Positions 24,005 through 32,474 of a stretch of 36,920 nt of DNA are shown here, piece by piece. Position numbers and translations under genes: made by a program. The DNA is from a virus: positions 1-36,920 of the IMG/VR virus record IMGVR_UViG_3300023170_000074; one strand, 5' to 3'. The notes under the pieces were generated by a model. That model had not been told where the DNA came from and did not search any database. It worked only from the letters and a program-made list of their open reading frames with translations. Every line of letters begins with the position of its first letter. The first letter of the stretch is position 1.

Positions 24005-24343
24005 TTAATCATCAATAGAATATTTTACATCATGTTCATACAAAAACATTAGGCAACACATTGCATGTGCCAAGTGATGAATACCTGATTCTGGATCATC
24101 TATTTCTCCTTCTTTCCATGCCCAGATATGTCTTTGCATAGCATCAAAATATCTGCGCTTAGAATCAGGAACGATTTGCCAGTTATCTGGTTCATACTTT
24201 TCAGCTCCAAACGTTAAGACCTTCACCGTTTCTTTTAGAGCAAGTGGTGGCAATAAACCATAACGAAGTTTACCTCCGTCAAATTTTCTACCCCCAACCT
24301 CAGTAGTTTGAGATTCTTCAACAATTTGTTTTAAAGTTGGCAT
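24005..24343 (-). CDS. dATP/dGTP diphosphohydrolase-domain protein (MazZ-like), 112 aa
   Basis: GGRKFDGGKLRYGLLPPLAL, FGAEKYEPDNW, MQRHIWAWKEGEIDDPESG and HHLAHAMCCLMFL match the dATP/dGTP diphosphohydrolase N-terminal family (all-alpha NTP pyrophosphohydrolase, Mg2+ bound by Glu/Asp). Such enzymes convert dNTPs to dNMP and pyrophosphate. They are widespread in phages and do not by themselves indicate a 2-aminoadenine genome. ATG 24343 follows a terminator hairpin, with GGA upstream; a TTG at 24355 is rejected. It lies directly before gp45. Confidence 0.8.
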   Translation of the reverse strand: MPTLKQIVEESQTTEVGGRKFDGGKLRYGLLPPLALKETVKVLTFGAEKYEPDNWQIVPDSKRRYFDAMQRHIWAWKEGEIDDPESGIHHLAHAMCCLMFLYEHDVKYSIDD

Positions 24344-24352
24344 AATATATTC

Positions 24353-24376
24353 CAAAAAGAGGGGGGAGATCCCCCC
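24353..24376 (-). terminator. intrinsic terminator after the 69-aa gene
   Basis: On the minus strand GGGGGG pairs with CCCCCC around a 4-base loop (24376-24361), followed by TCTTTTTGG. It lies 7 bases past the stop at 24383 and just before the pyrophosphohydrolase start. Confidence 0.8.
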
Positions 24377-24382
24377 ATCAAA

Positions 24383-24592
24383 TTAGCGTTTTGCTTTAGC
24401 ACTCATTGCGTAACGCATGGTAGAAGTACCATCAGACAACTTAGTACGGTTGCCAGTGATCTTATAACCAGAACTACGTAGTTGGTAGATAGCATCATGC
24501 GGATTCTTTAGTCCGTACCAACCAGTAATTTGCTTTGCAGTTACTGCCTTACCTTTTTGTAGTTGAGTTAAAAGTTTCGCTTGTTTTGACAT
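24383..24592 (-). CDS. small helix-turn-helix-like protein, 69 aa
   Basis: A basic protein starting MSKQAKLLTQLQKGKAVTAK; ITGWYGLKNPHDAIYQLRSS and YKITGNR look like a winged-helix recognition unit, as in small phage DNA-binding proteins. It stands as its own unit, with terminators at 24620-24660 upstream and 24353-24376 downstream. A transcriptional regulator is plausible (inference). The start is ATG 24592 with GGAG upstream. Confidence 0.7.
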   Translation of the reverse strand: MSKQAKLLTQLQKGKAVTAKQITGWYGLKNPHDAIYQLRSSGYKITGNRTKLSDGTSTMRYAMSAKAKR

Positions 24593-24619
24593 ATTATAGT
24601 CTCCATTCCATCATTAAAG

Positions 24620-24660
24620 AAAAAAATAGTAGTGGGAAGGATGGCAACTCCCCACTACTG
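24620..24660 (-). terminator. intrinsic terminator after the 127-aa gene
   Basis: On the minus strand AGTAGTGGG pairs with CCCACTACT (9 bp, 14-base loop, 24659-24628) and is followed by ATTTTTTTC. It starts 15 bases after the stop at 24674. Confidence 0.85.
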
Positions 24661-24673
24661 ATCTAGAAAAGAG

Positions 24674-25057
24674 TTACACGTTAATACCGTTGGCACGCAA
24701 CTCATCTAGAAACTCGTCTTCAGTATACCCTGATACTGGTTTAACTGTAACCTCTACGTCATCGACAATGCTCTGTATTTCTGACTTCTCATAGTCAGCT
24801 TTTTCTTGCTCTGTCAATCCCTTTGTCTCTGGTCCTGGGAAAGCAAGCACACCTCTACTAACCTGATTGTTCTTAGAAAGCCAATGAGGATATCCAAGTT
24901 TTGGTGCACCAGCTTTTCTATTATTAAAAATTTCATGCCAGATAGTATGCATCTGCTTTGATGTTATAGTCTCAGCTGACGCTAACTCTGGATGGTACTC
25001 AACAAAAGTATCTACTAATTTCTTTTGAGCATTTGACAAATCATTATATTTTAACAT
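24674..25057 (-). CDS. hypothetical protein, 127 aa
   Basis: Begins MLKYNDLSNAQKKLVDTFVE and contains KLGYPHWLSKNNQVSRGVLA and an acidic C-terminal part (YTEDEFLDELRANG). A helical DNA-binding or structural accessory protein is possible but not shown. ATG 25057 has GGAAAG upstream; a TTG at 25072 is rejected. A TATAAT box at 25085-25090, with a poor -35, may provide its own promoter. It ends in a strong terminator. Confidence 0.7.
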   Translation of the reverse strand: MLKYNDLSNAQKKLVDTFVEYHPELASAETITSKQMHTIWHEIFNNRKAGAPKLGYPHWLSKNNQVSRGVLAFPGPETKGLTEQEKADYEKSEIQSIVDDVEVTVKPVSGYTEDEFLDELRANGINV

Positions 25058-25103
25058 AATCTTTCCGTTCAATTCAATAATATAATTATACTGGAGTTCT
25101 TAT

Positions 25104-26219
25104 TTAAACGCTACTTTCTTTTTCAGTATTTCCAAAGTCTTCGCTATTTGGCTCAGAACCAACTTTATCAAACAAGTCGATAAATGCTAGTTTGGTTACA
25201 CTGTCAAATCTGTTGCAGCAAAGTTCAATCGCTTTCTTTTGATCTTTGAAGATAGAAAAAGCACGAACGATATGAGTCATTCGACGAGTAGTGATTGTTT
25301 CATCAACACCACCCTCAGCAAAGGTTCTACGTATAGCATCAGCCCACTTTACCATAATCTTCGCAAACTCTTCATCAACACAACCAAACGACTCCATAAG
25401 TTTGATAACGATTTTAGTTTCAACAGACAGTGAAGGATAATCCTGCTCAAGGGTAACAGCAAATCTCTCAAGGAATGCTTCATTCAAAACATTAGTGCCA
25501 ATGTAACGACCATCGTCAGATCCCTTACCTTTGGTGTTAGCAGTAGCAATAATGTTAAACCCAGCAGCAGGAGTGATCACTTCGTTCTTAAGTTTAAAGT
25601 AATATGGCTTACCCTCAAGTATTGGCTGCAAACATAACAACGTATTTGGAGCACCAGCGTCAATCTCATCAAGCAACAGAGTTGTGCCAGTACGCATAGC
25701 AATTAGTACTGGACCTTCAACAATCTGAACATTACCGTCAACCAAAGTTTTAGTTCCGATCAGTTGCTCTTCGTCAGACATCATGTTTAGATTAACACGA
25801 ATTAATGGTTGTTTACGTTTGGCACAAACTTGTTCAACCATAGTTGACTTACCGTTACCAGTTGGACCACTGATATAAACTGGATAGAACTGCTTAGAAG
25901 AAACAACAGTATCTATGTCTCGATAATTTCCAAACGGAACAAAATTGGAATCTTGTGTTGGAATTAGAGATTTAGTATCAGTATAGTCCACGTGTACAGA
26001 TTTAGTAGGTTCAGGTAACTTTGGTGCAGCATTACCACCGTCAATAGAATATAATCCTCGACCAACAGTATTTTTCATAAGTTCATATGGCCACGAGTTA
26101 GTTCCCAATGCCTCACGAACTTGAAGGATTTCTTTCTTTGTAACTTTACCTGTCTTAACAGAATCAGGAAACATCTCAGATATTTTTTCTACAAAAACAG
26201 TTTCATTTAATTTAGCCAT
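25104..26219 (-). CDS. cobS: MoxR/CobS-type AAA+ ATPase, 371 aa
   Basis: Walker A GPTGNGKST (118-126), Walker B in TTLLLDEIDAG, sensor-1-like NIIATANTKGKG and NEAFLERFAVTLE with the arginine finger define a MoxR-class AAA+ ATPase. Marine T4-like phages label it CobS, after the cobaltochelatase subunit. The adjacent VWA protein suggests instead a MoxR-VWA chaperone pair that remodels a protein complex; true cobalamin synthesis would also need CobN. ATG 26219 has GGAG 7 bases upstream; a TTG at 26237 is rejected. Confidence 0.85.
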   Translation of the reverse strand: MAKLNETVFVEKISEMFPDSVKTGKVTKKEILQVREALGTNSWPYELMKNTVGRGLYSIDGGNAAPKLPEPTKSVHVDYTDTKSLIPTQDSNFVPFGNYRDIDTVVSSKQFYPVYISGPTGNGKSTMVEQVCAKRKQPLIRVNLNMMSDEEQLIGTKTLVDGNVQIVEGPVLIAMRTGTTLLLDEIDAGAPNTLLCLQPILEGKPYYFKLKNEVITPAAGFNIIATANTKGKGSDDGRYIGTNVLNEAFLERFAVTLEQDYPSLSVETKIVIKLMESFGCVDEEFAKIMVKWADAIRRTFAEGGVDETITTRRMTHIVRAFSIFKDQKKAIELCCNRFDSVTKLAFIDLFDKVGSEPNSEDFGNTEKESSV

Positions 26220-26265
26220 CACATTTCTCCATAACAAAATAATAATTTAACAACTCAATAACATT

Positions 26266-26294
26266 AGTATACTGCAACTTTGAATTAAAGTAAA
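26266..26294 (-). promoter_or_regulatory. sigma70-type promoter for the CobS-like gene, TTTACT-17-TATACT
   Basis: The -35 TTTACT (26294-26289) and -10 TATACT (26271-26266) are spaced 17 bp apart. It lies in the gap after the VWA gene and shares a 34-bp block (33 matching) with the promoter before the VWA gene. Confidence 0.75.
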
Positions 26295-26301
26295 GTTTTT
26301 T
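26268..26301 (-). repeat. repeated promoter cassette, copy A
   Basis: Matches 28461-28494 at 33 of 34 positions. A further 14-bp exact match (26322-26335 and 28504-28517) covers the preceding stop-codon region in both places. The two copies flank the VWA gene. Confidence 0.85.
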
Positions 26302-26332
26302 CCAAACTTTTTTACTAATTAAAATCAATAAC

Positions 26333-28432
26333 TTACGCAATAATATCAACAAACCTATCTAAAAGGATCTTAGAAGTGGTCTGTTTAGTCATAAATTTAG
26401 TAAACTGTTTGGCTAATTTATTCGGTGTCATAGAATCATCAGCTACCAGTTCCTCGTTGTCATCTTTCATCTTATTCATTGGAATTATAAACATCGCATC
26501 TTTCGTTGTATTCTGTAGGTTATAGTAACCAGATTCACGGAATGACTTTTTAGCAGCGACAGTTATTTCCGAAACCGCATTAGAATAATAATGTTTAATA
26601 TCTAATCTGTTTGCATATACAGCATTAGAAATTTGACCTTTAGTGTTGGGGCAAATATAAAATCCAATGACTTTAACATCATGTCTGTTCTTGAGCATAT
26701 CAATAAACATATCTGTTTCAGCAGTTGATTGTTTGCCATAGTTTGAATCAGGCATTCTGTATTTCTTTTTAGTTACATGATCAACAATAAAGTTAGTAAG
26801 ATATTTACCATCCTCATATCTTGGTATGTCTTTCAATGTTCTAAATCCTTCGCCATCAGACAATGTGACCATGGTCATTTTTTGAATGTTAGTAGAACGA
26901 GTAATCTCAGGAATGTACTTCAACATATACCGCAAAGCATCATTCAATGGTGTTCCGTGTAAATTATATTTTGGTCCATTACACACGTTAAAAACTTTGG
27001 TATCAAAAAGTCTGCGACACATCTCAGTAAACTCTTTTTTAGACATATCGCTTGACAAAAATTCTAATAATCTAAAATTAATAGCAGCGGGAACTTTTCT
27101 AGCAGACAAAGCAGCATTGTACTCATCATACACTTCGTGGTTTTGCCCATCGTACTTTGATACTTCATAAGAGTTGCTGAATGCGAGAACTCTAAACGGT
27201 ATCTGAGTTTTTCTGCAGAACATTGCCAAAGATATCAACTGTTTTATAGTATCATGAATAACACGATCCATAGAAGCTGACCAGTCTAGTAAAAATACCA
27301 TACCATGATTTTTAGAGTCAGCGATCGTAGTAATCTGTTTAAAGATATCGTCTTTAATTTTGTAGGCAAAAATCTTTTTCATATCAAGTGAACCACTCTT
27401 TGAAACTTTGGCTCGCTTATATTGATCAGCAGATTTCTTAAGTTCAAACTGTTTCACCAAGTAGTTCACAACCTTAGTAGAGTCTTGCATAAATCTAGAA
27501 AACTGTGAATCTACTGATTCTATTTGATCATCAAGCATCCACCATGGGCGGTCAGGATTAGCAGTTTCCTCTAGGATAGTTTTGTATCCAATAATAGGAT
27601 CAGTCTTGTAGTTTTCTAATAACTCGTATTCAACATAAAAAGAATTAGGATCTGCCATTTCTTGAATATTCTTTTTCATGTTTTCTTGAGTCTCAGAAAT
27701 TGGCTCTTCGTTGAACTCATCTGAAGAACCACCAGTCGGCTCGTAATCAGCTTCGCCCTCATCAACTTCTTCATCTTGAGATTGATCCTGTTGACTTTGT
27801 GCTTCAGAAGTCATTTCTTCTTCTTCCTCGTCATCATCAGAATCCATCTGCATCATCTCTTCAGATAACTGCTCTTTCTCTTCTTCCATTTTTTCTTTTT
27901 CTAAGTCGTATAATTCTCTTGCTATCTGCAACACTTCTTCTTCAGTTTCAGCAAGTTCAATACGCTTAACATATGGAAGTTCTTCTGAGTTAAACTTAAC
28001 GCCACAGAAGATACCTAGTTTGAAATAAAGGTTTGCTCTATCGATAAATGGTAGTTTGTTTATATCTTTATCTTTGATACCAAACAAGTCACGTTTGTTC
28101 AAATCTTTATAACCAGATAGAAAATACTTTATCATTCCTGGATATAGACGTTTAACTAATTTTTCGATTCGAGCATCTTCAATAACATTCACAAAAGAAT
28201 GGAACCCACGTCCCATATCTTTGATAGACTCAAGCATATCAAGTGAAGTGTATAAAGCATGCCCGATCTCATGACCGACCAGCATAGTCTCTAAATCTAG
28301 AGACATATCCTTCCATTGCGGAAGAGTGAGGACTCTGGTCTTTACATCAAAAGAGGCAGTCTCAACAGGTTTGCGAGTAACTGATAGATTTTCAGTAGCA
28401 AGCAAATTAGCAACTTTATCAATATAATTCAT
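26333..28432 (-). CDS. cobT: HExxH metallopeptidase-like + VWA (CobT-like) protein, 699 aa
   Basis: The N-terminal part has VGHEIGHALYT (H54, H58 zinc ligands) and NVIEDARIEK with E85 as probable third ligand, a zinc-metallopeptidase layout. Residues ~180-250 are a highly acidic linker. Residues ~375-600 form a VWA domain with MIDAS DWSAS (383-387) and TLSDGEG. CobT-type VWA proteins partner CobS-like AAA+ ATPases, whose gene follows. It may form a remodelling or proteolytic machine rather than a cobaltochelatase. It has its own promoter, and its flanks carry repeated promoter cassettes. Confidence 0.85.
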   Translation of the reverse strand: MNYIDKVANLLATENLSVTRKPVETASFDVKTRVLTLPQWKDMSLDLETMLVGHEIGHALYTSLDMLESIKDMGRGFHSFVNVIEDARIEKLVKRLYPGMIKYFLSGYKDLNKRDLFGIKDKDINKLPFIDRANLYFKLGIFCGVKFNSEELPYVKRIELAETEEEVLQIARELYDLEKEKMEEEKEQLSEEMMQMDSDDDEEEEEMTSEAQSQQDQSQDEEVDEGEADYEPTGGSSDEFNEEPISETQENMKKNIQEMADPNSFYVEYELLENYKTDPIIGYKTILEETANPDRPWWMLDDQIESVDSQFSRFMQDSTKVVNYLVKQFELKKSADQYKRAKVSKSGSLDMKKIFAYKIKDDIFKQITTIADSKNHGMVFLLDWSASMDRVIHDTIKQLISLAMFCRKTQIPFRVLAFSNSYEVSKYDGQNHEVYDEYNAALSARKVPAAINFRLLEFLSSDMSKKEFTEMCRRLFDTKVFNVCNGPKYNLHGTPLNDALRYMLKYIPEITRSTNIQKMTMVTLSDGEGFRTLKDIPRYEDGKYLTNFIVDHVTKKKYRMPDSNYGKQSTAETDMFIDMLKNRHDVKVIGFYICPNTKGQISNAVYANRLDIKHYYSNAVSEITVAAKKSFRESGYYNLQNTTKDAMFIIPMNKMKDDNEELVADDSMTPNKLAKQFTKFMTKQTTSKILLDRFVDIIA

Positions 28433-28458
28433 AATATATCCTTTTTCAATATATTATT

Positions 28459-28487
28459 ATTATACTGCAACTGTGAATTAAAGTAAA
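28459..28487 (-). promoter_or_regulatory. sigma70-type promoter for the VWA gene, TTTACT-17-TATAAT
   Basis: The -35 TTTACT (28487-28482) and -10 TATAAT (28464-28459) are spaced 17 bp apart, with the -10 27 bases before ATG 28432. The best-matching member of the TTTACT family here. Confidence 0.78.
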
Positions 28488-28494
28488 GTTTTTT
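28461..28494 (-). repeat. repeated promoter cassette, copy B
   Basis: Partner of 26268-26301 (one mismatch in 34). Lies between the end of gp46 and the VWA gene. Confidence 0.85.
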
Positions 28495-28514
28495 TATTCT
28501 TTTAAATCAATAAC

Positions 28515-30227
28515 TTATAAAATAATTGAAAAATCATTACGTTTTTCGAATCGTAAGACATTGTGAAACTTATCTACAAGCTGGTCTCCCTTGTGACTTA
28601 TGACGAAAACATTATTATTTTCTCCCATAGTTGACATCACAGATAAAAAGTAATCTGTTCCCGCTGAGTCTAAGGAAGAATCAAATATCTCATCTAGTAT
28701 TAGTAGATTAGTGTTAACTGAGTTTTTCATCTTGGCTATCTGCCGCCAAGTAAATAATATAGCAATGTCGATACGCATCTTCTCGCCTTCACTGAAAGAA
28801 GCATATGTGAACTCATCACGATGCCTAGATTTAATTACCTCATTAAATGCTTCATCTAATTCAAAGTGAACATAAAAATCCATGGCTGTCAAATATTTGT
28901 TGATCAGCTTATTCATAACTGGAAGATACTCACGGATAATACTAGTTTTTATTCCAGTATCTTTTAGTAAGGTAGCAGCAATTTCTTGGAGGTTTCTCCT
29001 TTCAGCAACTAGAGCTTTCTTATCTATCATTACCATAGCATCCTCAGCCATGGTTTTTAGTTTTTCTTTCTCTAAAGTTATATCTTCGTTATCTTGGTTT
29101 TCAGTTTCTTTTTCTTCCAATAAAGTTGTAATCAATTTATTCAAAGTGCTGATACTACTGTTTATCCCAGAAATTTCAATAGTCTTTTCTGTTATTTCTG
29201 TTTGAACTTTCTTAATTTCTTCTACTCGTAAAGACAACTTATCTAACGCAACGTTCAAAGAATCTAGCGCAGAAATATTTTTTTGCTGATCTTCTTTAAG
29301 TTTATTTACCATACTAGATTTATGATCAGTAGGTATAGACTGAGCACAGCTTGGGCAGTTGTCATTGGTTTCAAAGAAGTTTAACGTATTACCGATATCT
29401 TTATTGCTATGAGTTTTTTTACTAATCAAACTTTTTGCTTGATCAATATTTTCTAGAACCGCATCGTTATCTTGTATCTTTTCTTGTAAGACCTTAACTT
29501 GCTCAGTCAAAGTTGTTACTGAAGAATTTAGTCTTGATATCTCAGCATTATTATCTACTATCTTCTTATCAATAGCAACTACACTATCTTTCTTTGCCTG
29601 CGATATCTTCAATATAATTTCTTTTTGAGATTCTATCTTACCCTTTAGTAATCTGATATCTTGCTCTATAGAAAGTAGTTCATCTTTAGTTGAAACAACC
29701 TTTTCTTTCAATAGTTGATTCATGGTAGAAAATATTCTTATATCTAAAATATCTTCGATAACTTCCCTACGAACGTTGGGCGGCAGTTGCATAAAAGGAA
29801 TAAAAGATGCGCTGCCTAGGATAACTACCTGAGTGAAAGATTTATAATTTAATTTTAGTATTTGTTGTTCTAAAGTATTTTGATAATCTTTTAGTGCTGC
29901 GTCTTTTTGTAATAACTGATCGTGTTTATATATCTCAAAAACGTTTGGCTTTATACCACGCACAACTTTATATGGCACACTACCAACAGAAAACTCTATT
30001 GTTACTAAAGTTCCTTTTTGATTAACACTATTAATTAGTTGGTTTTTCTTAACATCTCTAAACGGTCTACCGAACAAACCAAAGCATAGAGCGTCTAGCA
30101 CAGTAGACTTACCCTCACCGTTTTTACCTACTACTAGAGTAGACTTGTGATTGTTAAGAATAATTTTATTTTCTGAATTTCCTGTTGATAGAAAATTCTT
30201 CCAACTCACAGATTTAAAGATTATCAT
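28515..30227 (-). CDS. 46: recombination nuclease ATPase subunit gp46 (Rad50/SbcC-like)
   Basis: A 570-residue SMC-type ATPase (T4 gp46 is 560 aa). Walker A is GKNGEGKST (34-42), the zinc-hook CPSC lies at 291-294 between coiled-coil arms, the signature is YASFSEGEKMRID and Walker B NLLILDEIFDSSLD. With gp47 it processes DNA ends for recombination and host DNA degradation. The start overlaps the gp47 stop (ATGA), so subunits are made in balance. Confidence 0.95.
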   Translation of the reverse strand: MIIFKSVSWKNFLSTGNSENKIILNNHKSTLVVGKNGEGKSTVLDALCFGLFGRPFRDVKKNQLINSVNQKGTLVTIEFSVGSVPYKVVRGIKPNVFEIYKHDQLLQKDAALKDYQNTLEQQILKLNYKSFTQVVILGSASFIPFMQLPPNVRREVIEDILDIRIFSTMNQLLKEKVVSTKDELLSIEQDIRLLKGKIESQKEIILKISQAKKDSVVAIDKKIVDNNAEISRLNSSVTTLTEQVKVLQEKIQDNDAVLENIDQAKSLISKKTHSNKDIGNTLNFFETNDNCPSCAQSIPTDHKSSMVNKLKEDQQKNISALDSLNVALDKLSLRVEEIKKVQTEITEKTIEISGINSSISTLNKLITTLLEEKETENQDNEDITLEKEKLKTMAEDAMVMIDKKALVAERRNLQEIAATLLKDTGIKTSIIREYLPVMNKLINKYLTAMDFYVHFELDEAFNEVIKSRHRDEFTYASFSEGEKMRIDIAILFTWRQIAKMKNSVNTNLLILDEIFDSSLDSAGTDYFLSVMSTMGENNNVFVISHKGDQLVDKFHNVLRFEKRNDFSIIL

Positions 30228-31288
30228 ACTATTTCTAGATTAGTAGCTTCAAGATATAACTCTCGCATAAAAGATTTTATTTTTTGTTTATCTGATGTTG
30301 TGTCAACAGAATCTACGTAGTTATCTAAAACGTCTAACGTATTTTCTAAGTTAATAGTTTCCTCAACTATCCCCGTTTCAAACTCAGAATAATCTTCTAT
30401 AATTTTCAGTTCATAGATATCGCTATTATATAACGAATTTAATAAAGAGTCAAATTTATGATGATTGTTTTTCTCAACCACAATAAGTTTTATATATTTC
30501 TCAACAAAGTTGTTAACATCTAAGTTATCAATATATGCTACATTTTCTTCGTTATCATTATAAATTATCTTCTCAAATATGCGATATGGATTTTTCACAA
30601 ACTCCAAAGTCATAGTTTGATCATCAAAGATGTGAAAACCTTTGGGGTCATTATAATCTTGCCATGTTATTTCCATTGGCGTACCCACATAAGTTATATT
30701 ATCTTGAGAAGACTTCGTGTGATAATGACCACTTAATGTTGTATGATAATTTGAAAATAGATTTTTACTTATACCGTCATGACTTTCCATACCACGATAC
30801 ATAGCAAACCCAGCTATCTCAAAATGTCCAGCGCATAAATCTGATTTAGAATTTTGAATATACTCGACAACTTCATCATAGTTCTCATCACACATCCAAG
30901 GAATCATATCAATAGTAACTGCCCCAAGGTTAATTGTGTTTGGCTTACTATGTAAAGTAACATTATTATACTCACCCAAAACCAAGCCAGTAGAATTAAC
31001 TTCTAAGGATTCTCTCCAAAAAATATCATGATTACCTAACAGTGTATGTAGGTGAATATTATTGTCTTTGAGTGGATTGAAAAAATATTTTTTTGCTCTA
31101 TTCAATGATAGAAAGTTAATATATTTTCTACGATCGAACAGATCGCCCAGCTGAACAACTGTGCTTATGTTATGTTCTTTGAGGTATGGAAAAAATACAT
31201 TATCGTAAAATTTTTCACAGTAAGAATGAAAACGATTGCTGTCATTCCTCATACCAAAATGAGTGTCGCCGAGGATAGCAAACTTCAT
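30224..31288 (-). CDS. 47: recombination nuclease subunit gp47 (Mre11/SbcD-like)
   Basis: A 354-residue metallophosphoesterase. Motifs are GDTHFGMR (I), QLGDLFDRR (II), LLGNHDIFW (III), a central His in AGHFEIAG, and SGHYHTKS (GHxH). It is a Mn2+-dependent exo/endonuclease acting with gp46 to resect ends and make single-stranded DNA for UvsX. Size is close to T4 gp47 (339 aa). It follows the gp55 stop by 1 base. Confidence 0.95.
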   Translation of the reverse strand: MKFAILGDTHFGMRNDSNRFHSYCEKFYDNVFFPYLKEHNISTVVQLGDLFDRRKYINFLSLNRAKKYFFNPLKDNNIHLHTLLGNHDIFWRESLEVNSTGLVLGEYNNVTLHSKPNTINLGAVTIDMIPWMCDENYDEVVEYIQNSKSDLCAGHFEIAGFAMYRGMESHDGISKNLFSNYHTTLSGHYHTKSSQDNITYVGTPMEITWQDYNDPKGFHIFDDQTMTLEFVKNPYRIFEKIIYNDNEENVAYIDNLDVNNFVEKYIKLIVVEKNNHHKFDSLLNSLYNSDIYELKIIEDYSEFETGIVEETINLENTLDVLDNYVDSVDTTSDKQKIKSFMRELYLEATNLEIV

Positions 31289-31289
31289 A

Positions 31290-31820
31290 TTAGTCTTTCA
31301 TAAAGTCATCAAGGGAAGGAGTTTTCTTTGGTTTTTTCTTTTCTTTTAATTTGATGAAGGAGTCGTCAAAGTTATTGTTTCTTTGAATAAACTCTATATA
31401 CGCATTATGTAGATCAGCATTATCCGCATCACCATCTACTTCAAAAGAATCAAACGGTAACTCTTGTATCAGCTGATTTTTTATGTAAGACTGCTTCTTT
31501 TCTCTTTGAATCCTACGAAGAAAAGCGTAATATATTATCTGAGTAAAATATGAAAATGGATTAGAAGATTTAGCAGGATCAAAGTTATCTATATACTGTA
31601 AACAGTTTTCAATACCATCTGATATCATCTCATCTCTATATGAGTAGTTGATAAAATTTGGTTTATATGATAAATGGTTTGCTATCTTAAGGATACATTC
31701 ACCGATATAATTATTTACTTGAGGTTTTGGTAGATCTTTTTCTTTTGCTTCTTGTACTTTGGATCTATATTCTTTTATAGACTCCAAAAAGTCTGCATTG
31801 TTTACGTAATGTTTCGCCAC
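31290..31820 (-). CDS. 55: late-transcription sigma factor gp55 (GTG start)
   Basis: A 176-residue sigma-like protein (T4 gp55 is 185 aa): YRDEMISDGIENCLQYIDNF with NPFSYFTQIIYYAFLRRIQR matches the sigma region 2 core. The C-terminus SLDDFMKD is the expected gp45-clamp contact. It directs host RNA polymerase to TATAAATA late promoters, and two exact copies occur in the left half of this window. The start is GTG 31820 with GGAG 6 bases upstream. Its own promoter is sigma70-like. Confidence 0.92.
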   Translation of the reverse strand: MAKHYVNNADFLESIKEYRSKVQEAKEKDLPKPQVNNYIGECILKIANHLSYKPNFINYSYRDEMISDGIENCLQYIDNFDPAKSSNPFSYFTQIIYYAFLRRIQREKKQSYIKNQLIQELPFDSFEVDGDADNADLHNAYIEFIQRNNNFDDSFIKLKEKKKPKKTPSLDDFMKD

Positions 31821-31852
31821 TTAATACTCCAATCATTTTTATACTAGTAGAT

Positions 31853-31881
31853 AGTATACCGCAAAAGTAGTTTAATAACAA
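31853..31881 (-). promoter_or_regulatory. sigma70-type promoter for gp55, TTGTTA-17-TATACT
   Basis: The -35 TTGTTA (31881-31876) and -10 TATACT (31858-31853) are spaced 17 bp apart, 33 bases before the GTG start. The surrounding 147-base gap (31821-31967) holds no convincing gene. Confidence 0.65.
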
Positions 31882-31967
31882 ATTGTTTTTCTTGTTTCCA
31901 ATAAAAAATACTTTATTTTAATTTTAAAAACAGGCATAATAATGGTGTGGTGGGGTTAAGGGAATAT

Positions 31968-32474
31968 CTAATTAATAGTTTCATTACCTTTAACAAACGT
32001 TACTTTCCACTTTTCTTCTAGCTCTTCTATCTTTGCATCTACCTCTTCTTCATACCTTTCTCTAGCCATTTCATTTAGTTTCCTAGAAATTTCTTCTACT
32101 GTGTCATACGTATCTTCGTATTCATCTTCCTCTTCTTCTATTACTTCTAGGTAACCATCTGCATTTTCTCTAACAGGTACAACTTTTTCATATTCATTTA
32201 ATAATTTAAGATATTGTTTGGCTACAAGCTCATTCATATTCTTAACAAAGATAATTTGTGTCTTTTCTAAACAAAATTCTTTGGTTTCTACGAACGATGA
32301 CCATGGTGTTATGGTAACATTTTCTGCTGGCTGTTTGGTAATAGGATTTACCGTTGGATATAATTTTATTAACATGGGGTCTTTAAAACTAACTGTGGTA
32401 GTTGTTTCCCCATCGTACTTTGCTAGTACTTGTTCGCCAGAAACTAATTTTAGTACTACGTATCTTTCAGTCAT
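31968..32474 (-). CDS. possible Sm-like phage protein, 168 aa
   Basis: The N-terminal ~85 residues are beta-rich (MTERYVVLKLVSGEQVLAKY, FKDPMLIKLYPT), with a strand pattern like Sm/LSm proteins; I recall such proteins of cyanophage origin. The C-terminal half is very acidic and helical (EVIEEEEDEYEDTYDTVEEI). An RNA-binding role would fit but is inference. It is coupled to uvsW by an ATGA overlap and precedes the gp55 promoter. Confidence 0.6.
   Translation of the reverse strand: MTERYVVLKLVSGEQVLAKYDGETTTTVSFKDPMLIKLYPTVNPITKQPAENVTITPWSSFVETKEFCLEKTQIIFVKNMNELVAKQYLKLLNEYEKVVPVRENADGYLEVIEEEEDEYEDTYDTVEEISRKLNEMARERYEEEVDAKIEELEEKWKVTFVKGNETIN

Noticed and set aside
24005-24343. MazZ-like pyrophosphohydrolase as evidence for a 2-aminoadenine (Z) genome
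   Set aside because: This domain is common in ordinary phages, and no PurZ or DpoZ-type polymerase is present; gp43 is a standard T4-type polymerase.
25085-25090. TATAAT before the 127-aa gene as a full promoter
   Set aside because: The -35 position reads TAGCGT, a poor match; left as a weak possibility only.
25104-28432. CobS/CobT-like genes as a cobalamin biosynthesis pathway
   Set aside because: No other cobalamin genes are present, and MoxR-VWA pairs have broader roles; kept only as family names.
31821-31967. 21-codon frame (MPVFKIKIKYF...) before gp55
   Set aside because: No ribosome site, AT-rich low complexity, and it overlaps the gp55 promoter.
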